The notes below the pieces were generated by a model that was given only the letters and a program-made list of their open reading frames with translations, made no database searches and was not told where the DNA came from. DNA of 64,000 bases, from the NCBI GenBank assembly GCA_041392125.1, contig JAWKMR010000005.1:124001-188000 (forward strand), written 5' to 3'. Below are positions 8,470-18,253 of this stretch, one piece after another. This DNA is from Halomarinibacterium sp041392125 (GTDB lineage Bacteria; Bacteroidota; Bacteroidia; Flavobacteriales; Flavobacteriaceae). Made by a program: the position numbers and the translations under genes. Numbering within the stretch: the stretch's first letter is position 1; the number at the start of each line of letters is the position of its first letter.

Positions 8470-9960
8470 ATGGAAAGCCAAGACATTAAACCAAGACAAC
8501 CCCAAGACGAGCATATTGTTGAAAATAAAGAATTAACTATTTGGGAAGCACTTATACCTGTAATTGCGCTCATCATTATGTTGTTTTTTAATGTGTTTTA
8601 TGCCTTTGGAGATGATGCCTTAAGCGGAAGCAACCAATTTATACTACTCTTAGGGGGTGCTGTGGCTGCCATTGTGGGATATTTTAACAAGGTCAAATTT
8701 TCGCAAATGATGGATGAAGTAGCCGAAAATGTAAAATCTACTTCAGGAGCTTTATTAATTCTTTTAATGGTGGGTGCTTTAGCCGGAACTTGGCTTATAA
8801 GTGGAATTATACCTACCATGATTTATTACGGCATGCAAATACTAAGTCCTAAAATTTTCTTGGTTTCCACCGTAATCATTTGCTCTATAATTTCTATTGC
8901 TACTGGAAGTAGCTGGACGACTTCAGCTACGGTAGGTATTGCGTTAATTGGTATTGCAAATGCACTGGGAATATCTGTTGGAATGACTGCAGGAGCAGTC
9001 ATTTCCGGAGCTTATTTTGGAGATAAGTTATCTCCCATGAGCGACACCACCAACCTAGCACCCGCTATGGCAGGAACCGATCTTTTTACCCATATAAAAT
9101 ACATGACCCTCACAACTATCCCAACCTATACTATTACTTTATTATTTTTTATCATTTTAGGGTTAACTATTGAACCTCAAGGAGTAGCAGATACAGAAAC
9201 TCTTTTGGGATCCATAAAGCAATCGTTTACCATAAGTCCTTGGCTGTTTGTTGTCCCTATTATAGTAATCTTTTTGATTGTCAAAAAAACTCCACCATTA
9301 ATTGCCCTTTTGGCTGGAACATTACTAGGAGGTGTTGCCGCACTAATTTTTCAACCCAATATTGTGGCTACTATTGGAGGATCTCAAGATTTAACATTTC
9401 TCTCTGCATATAAAGGAATTATGAATGCCATTACAGTTGATACCAGTGTAGCAACCGATAATGAAATTCTTGCCGACTTATTCTCATCAGGAGGAATGAA
9501 GGGTATGTTAGGAACCATATGGCTAATTGTTTGCGCTATGGTATTTGGCGGGGTCATGGATGCTATTGGCGCCCTTGCTAGAATAAGCAAAGCGCTTCTT
9601 AAATTATTTCATACTACCTTCGGATTATTTGCCAGTACCGTGGCTAGCTGTTTAGCTTTAAATGTAACTGCCAGCGACCAATACCTAGCCATTGTTGTCC
9701 CCGGGAAAATGTATGCCAAAGCTTTTAAGGATAAAGGATTAGCTCCTGAAAATCTCTCAAGAACACTTGAGGATAGCGGTACAGTGACCTCGGTGTTGGT
9801 TCCGTGGAATACGTGTGGAGCTTATCAAAGCGGCGTTCTGGGGGTAGATACATTACACTATGCAGGCTATGCCATTTTTAACTGGTTAAGCCCTTTTATG
9901 ACATTACTGTTTGCCGGACTTAGAATAAAAATTAAAGAATTAACTACTTCAAAAAAATAA
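8470..9960 (+). CDS. nhaC: NhaC-family Na+/H+ antiporter
   Basis: 496 aa inner-membrane protein with about 11 hydrophobic segments after a polar N-terminus of some 25 residues. The segment GAYFGDKLSPMSDTTNLAPA (near residue 180) is the family hallmark, and a second related half (TASDQYLAIVVPGKMYAKAF) follows near 400. Length is normal for NhaC. The reaction is exchange of cytoplasmic Na+ for external H+, expected in a marine bacterium. The substrate could also be another small cation or organic ion, since NhaC relatives include malate/lactate exchangers. It is followed 4 bp later by tpx, so the two are probably co-transcribed. Confidence 0.85.
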   Translation: MESQDIKPRQPQDEHIVENKELTIWEALIPVIALIIMLFFNVFYAFGDDALSGSNQFILLLGGAVAAIVGYFNKVKFSQMMDEVAENVKSTSGALLILLMVGALAGTWLISGIIPTMIYYGMQILSPKIFLVSTVIICSIISIATGSSWTTSATVGIALIGIANALGISVGMTAGAVISGAYFGDKLSPMSDTTNLAPAMAGTDLFTHIKYMTLTTIPTYTITLLFFIILGLTIEPQGVADTETLLGSIKQSFTISPWLFVVPIIVIFLIVKKTPPLIALLAGTLLGGVAALIFQPNIVATIGGSQDLTFLSAYKGIMNAITVDTSVATDNEILADLFSSGGMKGMLGTIWLIVCAMVFGGVMDAIGALARISKALLKLFHTTFGLFASTVASCLALNVTASDQYLAIVVPGKMYAKAFKDKGLAPENLSRTLEDSGTVTSVLVPWNTCGAYQSGVLGVDTLHYAGYAIFNWLSPFMTLLFAGLRIKIKELTTSKK

Positions 9961-9964
9961 TGCT

Positions 9965-10465
9965 ATGGCAAAAATAACATTGGGAGGAAATCCCGCCGAG
10001 ACTATTGGATCACTTCCAAAAATTGGGTCCAAAGCAATCGATTTTAACTTGACAGCCACGGATATGACAGACAAATCCCTAAACGAATATAACGGGTTTA
10101 AAAAATTATTGAATATTTTTCCAAGTGTCGATACAGGAATCTGCGCTGCTTCTGCCCGAAAATTTAACGAAGCCGCTTCCCAAATGAAGAACACCAAAGT
10201 ACTTTGTATTTCCAGAGATCTCCCTTTTGCCCAAAAACGTTTTTGCGCTGCTGAAGGTCTCGAAAATGTAGAAATGCTTAGCGATTATAAAACAGGTCAA
10301 TTTGGGAAAGACTACAGCCTGGAAATCACCAAAAGTGCTTTTCAAGGACTTCACTCCAGAGTCGTAATCGTTTTAGACGAAACTAATACCGTAATCTATT
10401 CAGAACAAGTGCCTGAGATTGGACAAGAACCCAATTACGATGCTGCGCTTAAAGCCCTTGAGTAA
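9965..10465 (+). CDS. tpx: Thiol peroxidase (Tpx, atypical 2-Cys peroxiredoxin)
   Basis: 166 aa, the usual Tpx length. PSVDTGICAASARKF carries the peroxidatic Cys60 and the resolving Cys94 is in QKRFCAAEGLENVEMLSDYK; both match the two cysteines known in the E. coli enzyme. It reduces hydrogen and alkyl peroxides in the cytoplasm using thioredoxin. The ATG is 4 bp after the nhaC stop, and the TAA overlaps the dgkA ATG by one base (TAATG), so the three genes look like one transcript. No signal peptide. Confidence 0.92.
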   Translation: MAKITLGGNPAETIGSLPKIGSKAIDFNLTATDMTDKSLNEYNGFKKLLNIFPSVDTGICAASARKFNEAASQMKNTKVLCISRDLPFAQKRFCAAEGLENVEMLSDYKTGQFGKDYSLEITKSAFQGLHSRVVIVLDETNTVIYSEQVPEIGQEPNYDAALKALE

Positions 10466-10824
10466 TGTGGAATACCTTTATTGGTAAACGAATTTTAGGC
10501 TTTAAATATGCCTTTAAAGGCGCTTGGATGCTTTTAAAAAATGAAGCCAGTATTCAAGTGCAAATAGTAATTGCATTACTAATGACAGGTGCCGGATTCT
10601 ATTTTGAAATTTCACAAACAGAGTGGATTTTTCAAACCTTAGCCATAGGATTGGTTTTAAGTATTGAAGGGGTAAACACAGCTGCAGAAGAAATAGCCAA
10701 TTTTGTACATCCGGATTTTCATCATAAAATTGGGTATATTAAAGACGTCGCAGCGGGTGCGGTTTTTTTTGCAGCAATTGCAGCAATTATTGTGGGTTGC
10801 ATCATTTATATCCCAAAGTTTTAG
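10465..10824 (+). CDS. dgkA: Diacylglycerol/undecaprenol kinase family protein
   Basis: 119 aa membrane protein with three predicted transmembrane helices. EGVNTAAEEIANFV and KDVAAGAVFFAA are the conserved family motifs (the Glu/Asn active-site region and the DxAAGAV helix). It phosphorylates diacylglycerol or undecaprenol at the inner membrane; which of the two cannot be told from sequence. The start codon overlaps the tpx stop by one base. The next gene, ftsK, starts 80 bp later and has its own promoter-like boxes. Confidence 0.85.
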   Translation: MWNTFIGKRILGFKYAFKGAWMLLKNEASIQVQIVIALLMTGAGFYFEISQTEWIFQTLAIGLVLSIEGVNTAAEEIANFVHPDFHHKIGYIKDVAAGAVFFAAIAAIIVGCIIYIPKF

Positions 10825-10850
10825 GAATCTATTTATCTATTAAAATTTTA

Positions 10851-10883
10851 TTGGCTAAGTCCCGTTCTATATTTGTATTTTTG
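10851..10883 (+). promoter_or_regulatory. Putative ftsK promoter
   Basis: TTG at 10851-10853 is followed after 22 bp by TATTTTTG (10876-10883), matching the flavobacterial TTG/TAnnTTTG pattern. A second overlapping match, TATATTTG, lies at 10868-10875. The ftsK ATG is 21 bp downstream. Confidence 0.5.
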
Positions 10884-10904
10884 CCTTAAGACAACCCAAC
10901 CTAC

Positions 10905-13274
10905 ATGGCTAAAAAGAATAGCAAAACCTCTTCCAAAGAAAAACAGCCTCGTAAAAAGTTATCGCTTACGCTTTCCAAACAACAACAAATTTTATGGGGA
11001 AGCTTCCTTTTTTTATTAGGACTGGCACTGCTCATTTCATTTACCTCCTACTTTTTTACCTGGCAGGCAGACCAAAGCTTAGTAGGTGAGTTAAGTAGAG
11101 ACCTTGAAGCCAAAAATTGGCTTAACAAGTTTGGTAGTACTATTGGATACTTTTTTGTCTACAACGGCGTAGGTATTTCTGCTTTTATTTTTGCCTTTTT
11201 GGTTACCTTAACGGGGGTCTACTACTTTTTTAACTTCGGAAAGAAACAATTACTTAGATTTTGGTTTTGGGGATTGTTGGTTATGCTATGGCTGGCTGTC
11301 TTTTTTGGTTTTTTCACCAAAGGAGAATCGTTATGGAGTGGTGTTGTAGGTTATGAAATTAACGACCTTTTTCAAGATTATATAGGCTTAACAGGGACTA
11401 TTTTATTGATGGCTTTTCTTGCCATAATCTATCTCGTAGTGCGTTTAAAGATGACCCCCGAAATGGTGGCAGACTCTTTAAAATCTACCAAAAAACAAAT
11501 AACTGAAGACTTTATTCCTGAAGAAACAGCTACTGTTGAAGCTTCTGAAGAAATACCTGTAGATTATAGCTTTCAGGATGCTTCTGAAACAACAGAAGAT
11601 CCTATTCCAGAACCCGAAATTACTTCAAAAGAAACAACTACTATTTCAGAAATAGTGAAGAATACTACTGATGATGATGATGTTTCTATGGAAATTGAAC
11701 AAGTAGAAGAAGAGGAATTGGTAGAAAACCTTAGCAAAAAACTCGTAGAAGATTTTGGAGAGTTTGACCCAAAACTAGAGTTAAGCAATTATAAATTTCC
11801 TTCCATCGAGCTTCTTAAAGATTACACCGGTGGGCAAGGTATTACTATTAATCAAGAAGAACTGGAAGAGTACAAAAACCGTATTGTAGATACCTTAAAA
11901 AATTACAATATTGGCATTGCCAATATTAAAGCAACCGTAGGACCTACCGTTACTTTATATGAAATTGTACCCGACGCAGGAATTCGTATTTCAAAAATTA
12001 AAAATCTGGAGGACGACATTGCCTTATCCCTTTCAGCATTAGGTATTCGTATTATTGCACCCATACCTGGTCGTGGTACTATAGGGATTGAAGTTCCCAA
12101 CAAAACTCCAAAAGTAGTTTCTATGCGTTCTGTAATTGCTTCGCCAAAATTTCAAAACGCCGAAATGGAGCTTCCCCTCGCTTTGGGAAAAACCATTAGC
12201 AATGAAACCTTTGTCGTAGATCTGGCAAAAATGCCTCACTTACTCATGGCTGGTGCTACCGGACAAGGAAAGTCAGTTGGGTTAAATGCCATACTCGCTT
12301 CCCTACTTTACAAAAAACACCCTGCGGAAGTAAAATTTGTCTTGGTGGATCCTAAAAAAGTGGAACTTACCCTTTTCAATAAAATAGAACGTCATTATTT
12401 AGCCAAACTTCCCGATACTGAAGAGGCCATTATTACAGACACCAACAAAGTGATTTATACGCTTAATTCTCTTTGCATTGAAATGGATACCCGTTACAAC
12501 TTGTTGAAAGACGCCATGGTTCGGAACATTACCGAATACAATCAAAAATTCAAGGCACGTAAATTAAATCCAAACGACGGACATCGTTTTCTTCCCTATA
12601 TAGTATTGGTTATTGACGAGTTTGCAGACCTCATCATGACAGCAGGGAAAGAGGTAGAAACGCCTATTGCTCGCTTAGCGCAATTGGCCCGTGCCATTGG
12701 TATTCATTTAATAATTGCCACACAACGTCCTTCGGTGAATGTTATAACTGGTATCATCAAAGCCAACTTCCCAGCCCGTATCGCTTTTAGGGTTACTAGC
12801 AAAATAGACTCTAGAACCATTTTAGATAGTGCGGGTGCAGACCAATTGATAGGCCGTGGAGATATGTTATACACCCAAGGAAATGACCTTACCAGAGTAC
12901 AATGCGCCTTTGTGGATACCCCGGAAGTAGCAGATATTACCGAATTTATTGGCTCCCAAAAAGCCTATCCCAATGCCCATTTGTTACCCGAATATGTGGG
13001 CGAAGAAGGTGGCACAAATCTTGATATAGACCTTGGCGAACGGGATGACTTGTTTCGTGAAGCAGCAGAAGTTTTGGTGGTGGCACAGCAAGGCTCGGCT
13101 TCATTGTTGCAAAGAAAACTTAAATTGGGATACAACCGTGCCGGAAGGCTTATAGATCAACTGGAAGCTGCAGGTGTTGTAGGCCCATTTGAAGGTAGTA
13201 AAGCCAGACAAGTACTTATCCCAACGATTGACGCATTAAACCAGCTATTAGACAACGAAAACAACGAATTGTAA
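10905..13274 (+). CDS. ftsK: DNA translocase FtsK
   Basis: 789 aa. A basic N-terminus is followed by four transmembrane segments (about 30-52, 86-110, 118-138, 163-180). An acidic Glu/Thr/Asp linker (200-290) then leads to the motor. Walker A is GATGQGKS at 450-457 and Walker B is VLVIDEFADL near 565. The C-terminal winged-helix gamma domain (from about 715) should bind chromosome polarity sequences. FtsK pumps chromosome ends across the division septum and activates dimer resolution. Its stop overlaps the start of the lolA-like gene (TAATG), so ftsK, lolA and the lptF/G gene form an envelope and division operon. Confidence 0.95.
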   Translation: MAKKNSKTSSKEKQPRKKLSLTLSKQQQILWGSFLFLLGLALLISFTSYFFTWQADQSLVGELSRDLEAKNWLNKFGSTIGYFFVYNGVGISAFIFAFLVTLTGVYYFFNFGKKQLLRFWFWGLLVMLWLAVFFGFFTKGESLWSGVVGYEINDLFQDYIGLTGTILLMAFLAIIYLVVRLKMTPEMVADSLKSTKKQITEDFIPEETATVEASEEIPVDYSFQDASETTEDPIPEPEITSKETTTISEIVKNTTDDDDVSMEIEQVEEEELVENLSKKLVEDFGEFDPKLELSNYKFPSIELLKDYTGGQGITINQEELEEYKNRIVDTLKNYNIGIANIKATVGPTVTLYEIVPDAGIRISKIKNLEDDIALSLSALGIRIIAPIPGRGTIGIEVPNKTPKVVSMRSVIASPKFQNAEMELPLALGKTISNETFVVDLAKMPHLLMAGATGQGKSVGLNAILASLLYKKHPAEVKFVLVDPKKVELTLFNKIERHYLAKLPDTEEAIITDTNKVIYTLNSLCIEMDTRYNLLKDAMVRNITEYNQKFKARKLNPNDGHRFLPYIVLVIDEFADLIMTAGKEVETPIARLAQLARAIGIHLIIATQRPSVNVITGIIKANFPARIAFRVTSKIDSRTILDSAGADQLIGRGDMLYTQGNDLTRVQCAFVDTPEVADITEFIGSQKAYPNAHLLPEYVGEEGGTNLDIDLGERDDLFREAAEVLVVAQQGSASLLQRKLKLGYNRAGRLIDQLEAAGVVGPFEGSKARQVLIPTIDALNQLLDNENNEL

Positions 13275-13918
13275 TGAAGAAAGCAGTAGTACTATTTGTA
13301 ACCATCCTTTTCAGCATAAGCTTTACACAAGCGCAGGACGCAAAAAAATTGCTAAATGAAGTTTCAGCCAAGGTGAAAAGTTATGACAATATTGTTATTG
13401 ATTTTAAGTGGAATTTAAGCAATGAAAAAGAAAAAGTAAACCAAGAAACTCGTGGTGACGTAACCATTTCAGGAAATAAATACCTACTAAATATGTTAGG
13501 TACTACCCGCATGTTCGATGGAAAAAAAATATACTCTATTGTCCCTGAAGATGAAGAAGTGACGATTTCCAATTACAATGCACAGGACGATAAAGAAATT
13601 ACCCCCTCTAAAATGCTTACATTTTACGAAAAAGGATACACCTACAAATGGGATATCGAGCAAAATGTAAAAGGGAGAAAAATTCAGTATGTTAAACTCA
13701 TTCCTATTGATTCCAAAGCCGAAATAAAAAATATCCTCCTAGGGGTCGACGTACAAACAAAGCATATTTATCGTCTCATTCAAACCGACGATAACGGTAC
13801 TAAATATACCCTTACTGTAAATTCATTCAAAACCAACGAGCCTTTATCAAAAACCCTTTTTACTTTTGATAAAGCCAAATACGAAAGAGAAGGCTATTAC
13901 ATCAATACTTTGAACTAA
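13274..13918 (+). CDS. lolA: LolA-like outer-membrane lipoprotein carrier
   Basis: 214 aa with a signal peptide ending SFTQAQ. The body has the LolA pattern: an early amphipathic helix (AKKLLNEVSAKVKSYDNIVIDF), then alternating beta strands with FDGKKIYSIVPEDEEVTISNY. LolA carries lipoproteins through the periplasm to the outer membrane. Identity among Bacteroidetes LolA proteins is low, so a related lipoprotein-carrier role is possible. It overlaps ftsK by one base and is followed 6 bp later by the permease gene. Confidence 0.82.
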   Translation: MKKAVVLFVTILFSISFTQAQDAKKLLNEVSAKVKSYDNIVIDFKWNLSNEKEKVNQETRGDVTISGNKYLLNMLGTTRMFDGKKIYSIVPEDEEVTISNYNAQDDKEITPSKMLTFYEKGYTYKWDIEQNVKGRKIQYVKLIPIDSKAEIKNILLGVDVQTKHIYRLIQTDDNGTKYTLTVNSFKTNEPLSKTLFTFDKAKYEREGYYINTLN

Positions 13919-13924
13919 CCCTTT

Positions 13925-15547
13925 TTGAAAATACTGGATCGGTACATATTAACCACTTATTTGAAGACGTTTGCCAGCGTCTTCATTATTTTAATGTTCA
14001 TTTTTGTTCTGCAAACCATCTGGTTATACATTTCAGAATTGGCGGGAAAAGATTTAGAAATTTGGATTATTTTAAAATTTCTTTGGTTTGTTTCCCCACG
14101 GCTTGTTCCATTGGTATTGCCCTTAACCATTCTGGTCACCTCGTTGATGGTTTTTGGCAGTTTTGCCGAAAAGTATGAGTTTGCTGCCATGAAATCCACC
14201 GGAATTTCCTTGCAAAGAGCCATGCGAAGTGTTATGGTTTTCATTGGACTTTTAGCGATTATTGCATTTTTCTTTGCTAATAACGTGATTCCGTATTCCG
14301 AATATAAATGGCAAAACCTTCGCCGTAACATTGCTCAAGTAAGTCCATCTATGGCTATTGTAGCGGGGCAATTCAGTAGTATAGGCGACAATATCAATAT
14401 TAAAGTAGCTGAAAAAAGTGGTGACCGAGGACAGTTTTTGAAAGATGTAGTCATTCATAAAAAAACAAACAAACGCCCCAATGAAAATACCACCGTTATT
14501 ATTGCAAATGAAGGAGAATTGGCCAGCGCCGAAGGTAGCAACACGCTCTCACTCATTTTAAAGGACGGGAATTATTATGAAGATATTAGCCTGACAGATA
14601 GAACAAAAGAACGCATTAACAAACCCTTCGCCAAAAGTTATTTTAAAGAATATACACTAAACGTAGACCTTACAGAATTTAATAATACCGATATTGAAAA
14701 GGAAAACAATTTCAACAATCACAATATGTATAAGGTTAGCGAGTTGATTCCTGAGATTGAAAAGATATCTAACGACTATTCCGAAAACATAAAGGATTTT
14801 ACAGAGGCAATGACCTTTCGGACGGGTATTTCTAAACCCAGAGACAGCACTGTTACCATAAAGAGAAAAGATAGCTTGTTTACTAGTGTTTTGGAAGCTT
14901 TTAAAAAACAAGAAGCCAGTAAAATTTTAGAGACGGCCTTAGATAATACCCGAGGTACACTGCAAACATTAGAATCTAAAAAAAAGGATTATCAAATGCG
15001 CACCAAAGTACTAAATAAGCACGAGATTGCGCTTCACAAGAAATTTGTTTTAGGCATTGCGTGTATCATTCTCTTTTTCGTGGGAGCCCCTTTAGGTGCC
15101 ATCATCCGTAAAGGGGGTATGGGACTACCTATGGTAGTAGCAATAGTATTATTCTTAACCTATCACTTTATAGGAATTTTTACTGAAAATAGTGCCGAAG
15201 ATGGTACCATGCATCCTTTTTTAGCAAGTTGGCTAAGCACCTTCATTATGCTTCCACTGGGAATTTGGCTCACGTATAGAGCTACTACAGATCAAGGCGT
15301 TTTTGACATGGATGCCTTTTTACAACGTTTCAAATTTTTAAAAAGGAACAAAAAAGAAATACCTTCAGAAGAAACCCCGATTATTCTTACCCAACACGAA
15401 AAAGCCTTGGTTTTGTCAAGAAATGTGGAACAACTAAAAAATATCGTCAAAAATTATGCTTCTCTCAATTATTCAGAAGATGTGCAAAGGGCAGCCATAA
15501 GAGAATTAAAAAAGAAAGGTTATAAAGAGGAAGATATCTTTAATTAG
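13925..15547 (+). CDS. LptF/LptG-family LPS export permease (TTG start)
   Basis: 540 aa. It starts MKILDRYILTTYLK, typical of the family. Three transmembrane helices lie near the N-terminus and three near 375-460, with a periplasmic jelly-roll-like region between. It is the membrane part of the Lpt transporter that moves LPS from the inner to the outer membrane. I could not separate LptF from LptG. The start must be TTG at 13925, because the codon three positions upstream in frame is the lolA TAA stop and no ATG lies between. The C-terminal about 80 residues are cytoplasmic and charged. Confidence 0.85.
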   Translation: MKILDRYILTTYLKTFASVFIILMFIFVLQTIWLYISELAGKDLEIWIILKFLWFVSPRLVPLVLPLTILVTSLMVFGSFAEKYEFAAMKSTGISLQRAMRSVMVFIGLLAIIAFFFANNVIPYSEYKWQNLRRNIAQVSPSMAIVAGQFSSIGDNINIKVAEKSGDRGQFLKDVVIHKKTNKRPNENTTVIIANEGELASAEGSNTLSLILKDGNYYEDISLTDRTKERINKPFAKSYFKEYTLNVDLTEFNNTDIEKENNFNNHNMYKVSELIPEIEKISNDYSENIKDFTEAMTFRTGISKPRDSTVTIKRKDSLFTSVLEAFKKQEASKILETALDNTRGTLQTLESKKKDYQMRTKVLNKHEIALHKKFVLGIACIILFFVGAPLGAIIRKGGMGLPMVVAIVLFLTYHFIGIFTENSAEDGTMHPFLASWLSTFIMLPLGIWLTYRATTDQGVFDMDAFLQRFKFLKRNKKEIPSEETPIILTQHEKALVLSRNVEQLKNIVKNYASLNYSEDVQRAAIRELKKKGYKEEDIFN

Positions 15548-15593
15548 AAAACATAGCATTATTTAATATTCGAAATAACTCCTTTACTTTCCC

Positions 15594-15601
15594 TATCTTT
15601 G
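15594..15601 (+). promoter_or_regulatory. Putative -7 box (TATCTTTG) for ribBA
   Basis: A perfect TAnnTTTG match lies 20 bp before the ribBA ATG. A -33 TTG is not evident. The leader is too short for an FMN riboswitch. Confidence 0.45.
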
Positions 15602-15621
15602 TAATCCAAACTTTGTAAGTC

Positions 15622-16770
15622 ATGATTGCTACCGAAAACGGCACTATGATTCAACTCAATACTATAGAAGAAGCCATAGAAGACATTAAAAATGGTAACG
15701 TAATTATCGTGGTCGATGATCAGGATCGCGAAAACGAAGGCGATTTTGTAGCGGCTGCTGAAACGGTTACTCCGGAAATGATCAATTTTATGGCAACCCA
15801 TGGCCGGGGATTAATTTGCGCTCCGCTTACTGAATCACGTTGTAAAGAACTGCATCTGGAAATGATGGTAGGTAACAATACCGATCCTATGGAAACGGCT
15901 TTTACTATTTCGGTGGATTTAAAAGGCAAAGGAGTTACTACCGGGATTTCAGCTTCCGATCGTGCTAAAACCATTAAAGCCCTTATTGATGAAACGACAA
16001 AACCCTTCGATTTAAGTCGGCCGGGACATATCTTTCCTTTAAAAGCAAAAGAAGGGGGTGTTTTACGCAGAACAGGACATACCGAAGCTGCTATTGATTT
16101 TGCACGATTAGCGGGTTTAAAACCTGCAGGAGTGATTGTTGAAATTATGAATGAAGACGGTACAATGGCAAGACTTCCACAGTTAATGGAGGTAGCTAAA
16201 AAGTTCAATTTAAAATTGGTTTCGATTGAAGATTTGGTGGCGTATCGAATGGAACACGATTCGTTAATCCAGAAAAAAGAAGATTTTACTATTGAGACCA
16301 AGTTTGGACGATTCAGACTTCGGGCCTATGAGCAAACGACCAATAACCAAATTCACATAGCGCTTACCAAAGGGCAATGGAAGGAACAAGAACCGGTACC
16401 CGTGAGAGTAAATGCTACTTTGGTAAATCACGATATTTTGGGTACGCTTACCAGTAATGCCGAACAGCAGTTGGACGAAATGTTTCAGGTGATTAATCAA
16501 GAAGGAAAAGGAGCTATTGTCTTTATTGACCAGCAAACACAAGCTCTAAATCTTCTCTCAAGATTGGCAACCTTGAAAGAAAGTCAAATAGAAGGACAAG
16601 TAGTAAAAGCACCCCGTATCCCAATGGACACCAAAGATTTTGGAATTGGGGCTCAAATTTTACATGATTTGGGTATTCATAAAATACGTCTTATTTCAAA
16701 CAATCAACAAGCAAAGCGCGTGGGAATGATAGGGTATGGGTTAGAGATTATTGACTATTTACATTATTAA
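15622..16770 (+). CDS. ribB: RibBA-type protein: active-looking DHBP synthase fused to a degenerate GTP cyclohydrolase II domain
   Basis: 382 aa. Residues 1-210 are 3,4-dihydroxy-2-butanone-4-phosphate synthase with DRENEGD (35-41) and RTGHTEA (150-156) intact. This makes the four-carbon unit of riboflavin from ribulose 5-phosphate. Residues 220-382 have the GTP cyclohydrolase II fold, but the zinc and active-site segment (canonically VRVHSEC then RCDCG) reads VRVNATLVNHDILGTLTSNA at 261-280. All three zinc-binding cysteines and the neighbouring conserved residues are replaced. The second half is therefore probably not a GTP cyclohydrolase, similar to RibBX variants described in Proteobacteria. 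The stop overlaps the convergent fibre gene stop. A separate ribA is expected elsewhere. Confidence 0.88.
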   Translation: MIATENGTMIQLNTIEEAIEDIKNGNVIIVVDDQDRENEGDFVAAAETVTPEMINFMATHGRGLICAPLTESRCKELHLEMMVGNNTDPMETAFTISVDLKGKGVTTGISASDRAKTIKALIDETTKPFDLSRPGHIFPLKAKEGGVLRRTGHTEAAIDFARLAGLKPAGVIVEIMNEDGTMARLPQLMEVAKKFNLKLVSIEDLVAYRMEHDSLIQKKEDFTIETKFGRFRLRAYEQTTNNQIHIALTKGQWKEQEPVPVRVNATLVNHDILGTLTSNAEQQLDEMFQVINQEGKGAIVFIDQQTQALNLLSRLATLKESQIEGQVVKAPRIPMDTKDFGIGAQILHDLGIHKIRLISNNQQAKRVGMIGYGLEIIDYLHY

Positions 16771-18248
16771 TACATTCGAGTAATCGAAAAGGAAGTAGAA
16801 TTACTCAATAGTACTGGAGCTGGCGTACCACCCCCCCAAACTGGAGTAATGGATAGCTTGATAGTATCTCCCGGATTAATTTCTATAAGTGAATTAAATT
16901 GATAGCTTGCCACAAAAGAAGGGTTTAAAAAAGCACCAGCTTGGTCTGTTATTTCTTCTACCATGACACCGTTATTGTAAATTCTATACACTAAAATTGA
17001 AGTATTGGAAATGGACCCATTAAAATCCAAGGTTAATTGAGCACTTACCATATACACGCCACTGTCTATGAGTCTAATTTCTCCTAAAGAAGTATCATAA
17101 ATCCCATTACCATAGTTAAAGGCTACCTGATCAAAAGTGAGTTCTAATTCAACCGAATTAGTTAAACTAAAAGGACTACTAGGGTATGCCTTAAGAGCCA
17201 ATTTGTCTGATGGTGTTACTACCGATTGCCATTGTACATTCCCACTTCCATCAGTTATTAAAGCTTCGCCACCCGCTCCATCGCTAGATGGAAATTGATA
17301 TCTATTACTAGTTGCAGAACCAAAGGATACTGTTCCGAGAAAATAACCTGCATATGCATTTGCACCGAGGGCTTCAGAAAATAGTCCATAATGTGTCCCA
17401 CCAGATGCAGGGTCTATGTAAATACGGGTACCAATTTTGTTGCCATTTCCACTTCCTGTAAGATTTTGATAACTACCATAATGCACTCCATTTCCTGAAC
17501 CGGAAAGATCACTTCGAATGCCATAATGAGTATTATCTCCAGTATTAGATATTGTATTACCAACACCAATTTGTATTCCCTGACCGGAACTTCCTAATTG
17601 ATTAAGAACACCATAATGATTCCCAGAGCCAGTTCCAGAGTTTAATGTCTGCATTCCATAATGAGCTCCATTACCGTTATCTAATACTCTGGAAACAAAT
17701 CCGGCATGAGTTGCATCGCCTACAGTACTAATTTCAGTGATTGCTCCAAAAGTACTCAATGTTGAAGTACCGATCATAGCTAATGATAAACCACGCCCAC
17801 CACTAGTAGATATAACATCCAATGGCCAACTGGGTGAAATTTGATTGATACCCACATTTCCCTGAGTATAAATATTATCTGTAATTGCTGTTGGACTGTT
17901 ACTTGTACCCGTTTGAAACCAGTCTTTATTATTATCAGAAGTATACAACAAAACCCAAAGGCTTTGCGTAAAATCCCAATAGTAAAATCCTCTTGCCGCC
18001 GTACCATTACCTGTAATAAATAATAGCATTCCATCCTGATTTATACCGGGGTTGGAAGATGGGAATTCATCAACCGAGGGAATTAAAATACCATCCTCAA
18101 TACTAGGCGATGTAGTATTTGAGGCTTGAATAGCTAGTATTGCCTGCGGGGAAGCTGTATTGATGCCTACTTGTGAAAACCCGGAACTTATAATCCCAAA
18201 TACCCCTACAAGTAACATTGTTTTGGTATCTAATAAAACCCTTTTCAT
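16767..18248 (-). CDS. Fibre protein with 15-residue repeats and C1q-like C-terminal domain
   Basis: 493 aa. The signal peptide ends near residue 26 (SSGFSQ). The N-terminal module is the second subtype, shared with the 1060-aa fibre (DGILIPSVDEFP, GNGTAARGFYYWD). About eight 15-residue units follow between residues 165 and 290 (GSGNHYGVLNQLGSS). Residues about 346-493 look like a C1q/TNF jelly roll: GEIRLIDSGVYMVSAQLTL, IEINPGDTIKLSI, final SFSITRMY. A C1q-like trimeric head on a repeat stalk fits a ligand-binding tip. It is the last gene of the propeller operon and its stop codon overlaps that of ribBA. No T9SS tail and no S74 domain. Confidence 0.82.
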   Translation of the reverse strand: MKRVLLDTKTMLLVGVFGIISSGFSQVGINTASPQAILAIQASNTTSPSIEDGILIPSVDEFPSSNPGINQDGMLLFITGNGTAARGFYYWDFTQSLWVLLYTSDNNKDWFQTGTSNSPTAITDNIYTQGNVGINQISPSWPLDVISTSGGRGLSLAMIGTSTLSTFGAITEISTVGDATHAGFVSRVLDNGNGAHYGMQTLNSGTGSGNHYGVLNQLGSSGQGIQIGVGNTISNTGDNTHYGIRSDLSGSGNGVHYGSYQNLTGSGNGNKIGTRIYIDPASGGTHYGLFSEALGANAYAGYFLGTVSFGSATSNRYQFPSSDGAGGEALITDGSGNVQWQSVVTPSDKLALKAYPSSPFSLTNSVELELTFDQVAFNYGNGIYDTSLGEIRLIDSGVYMVSAQLTLDFNGSISNTSILVYRIYNNGVMVEEITDQAGAFLNPSFVASYQFNSLIEINPGDTIKLSITPVWGGGTPAPVLLSNSTSFSITRMY

Positions 18249-18253
18249 ACTAG

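Noticed and set aside
15548..15621. FMN riboswitch before ribBA
   Set aside because: The gap is only 74 bp and a -7 box occupies the end of it; no RFN-like structure fits.
15720..16301. 193-aa minus-strand open frame inside ribBA
   Set aside because: RibBA is intact and conserved in the other frame; the antisense frame has no motif.
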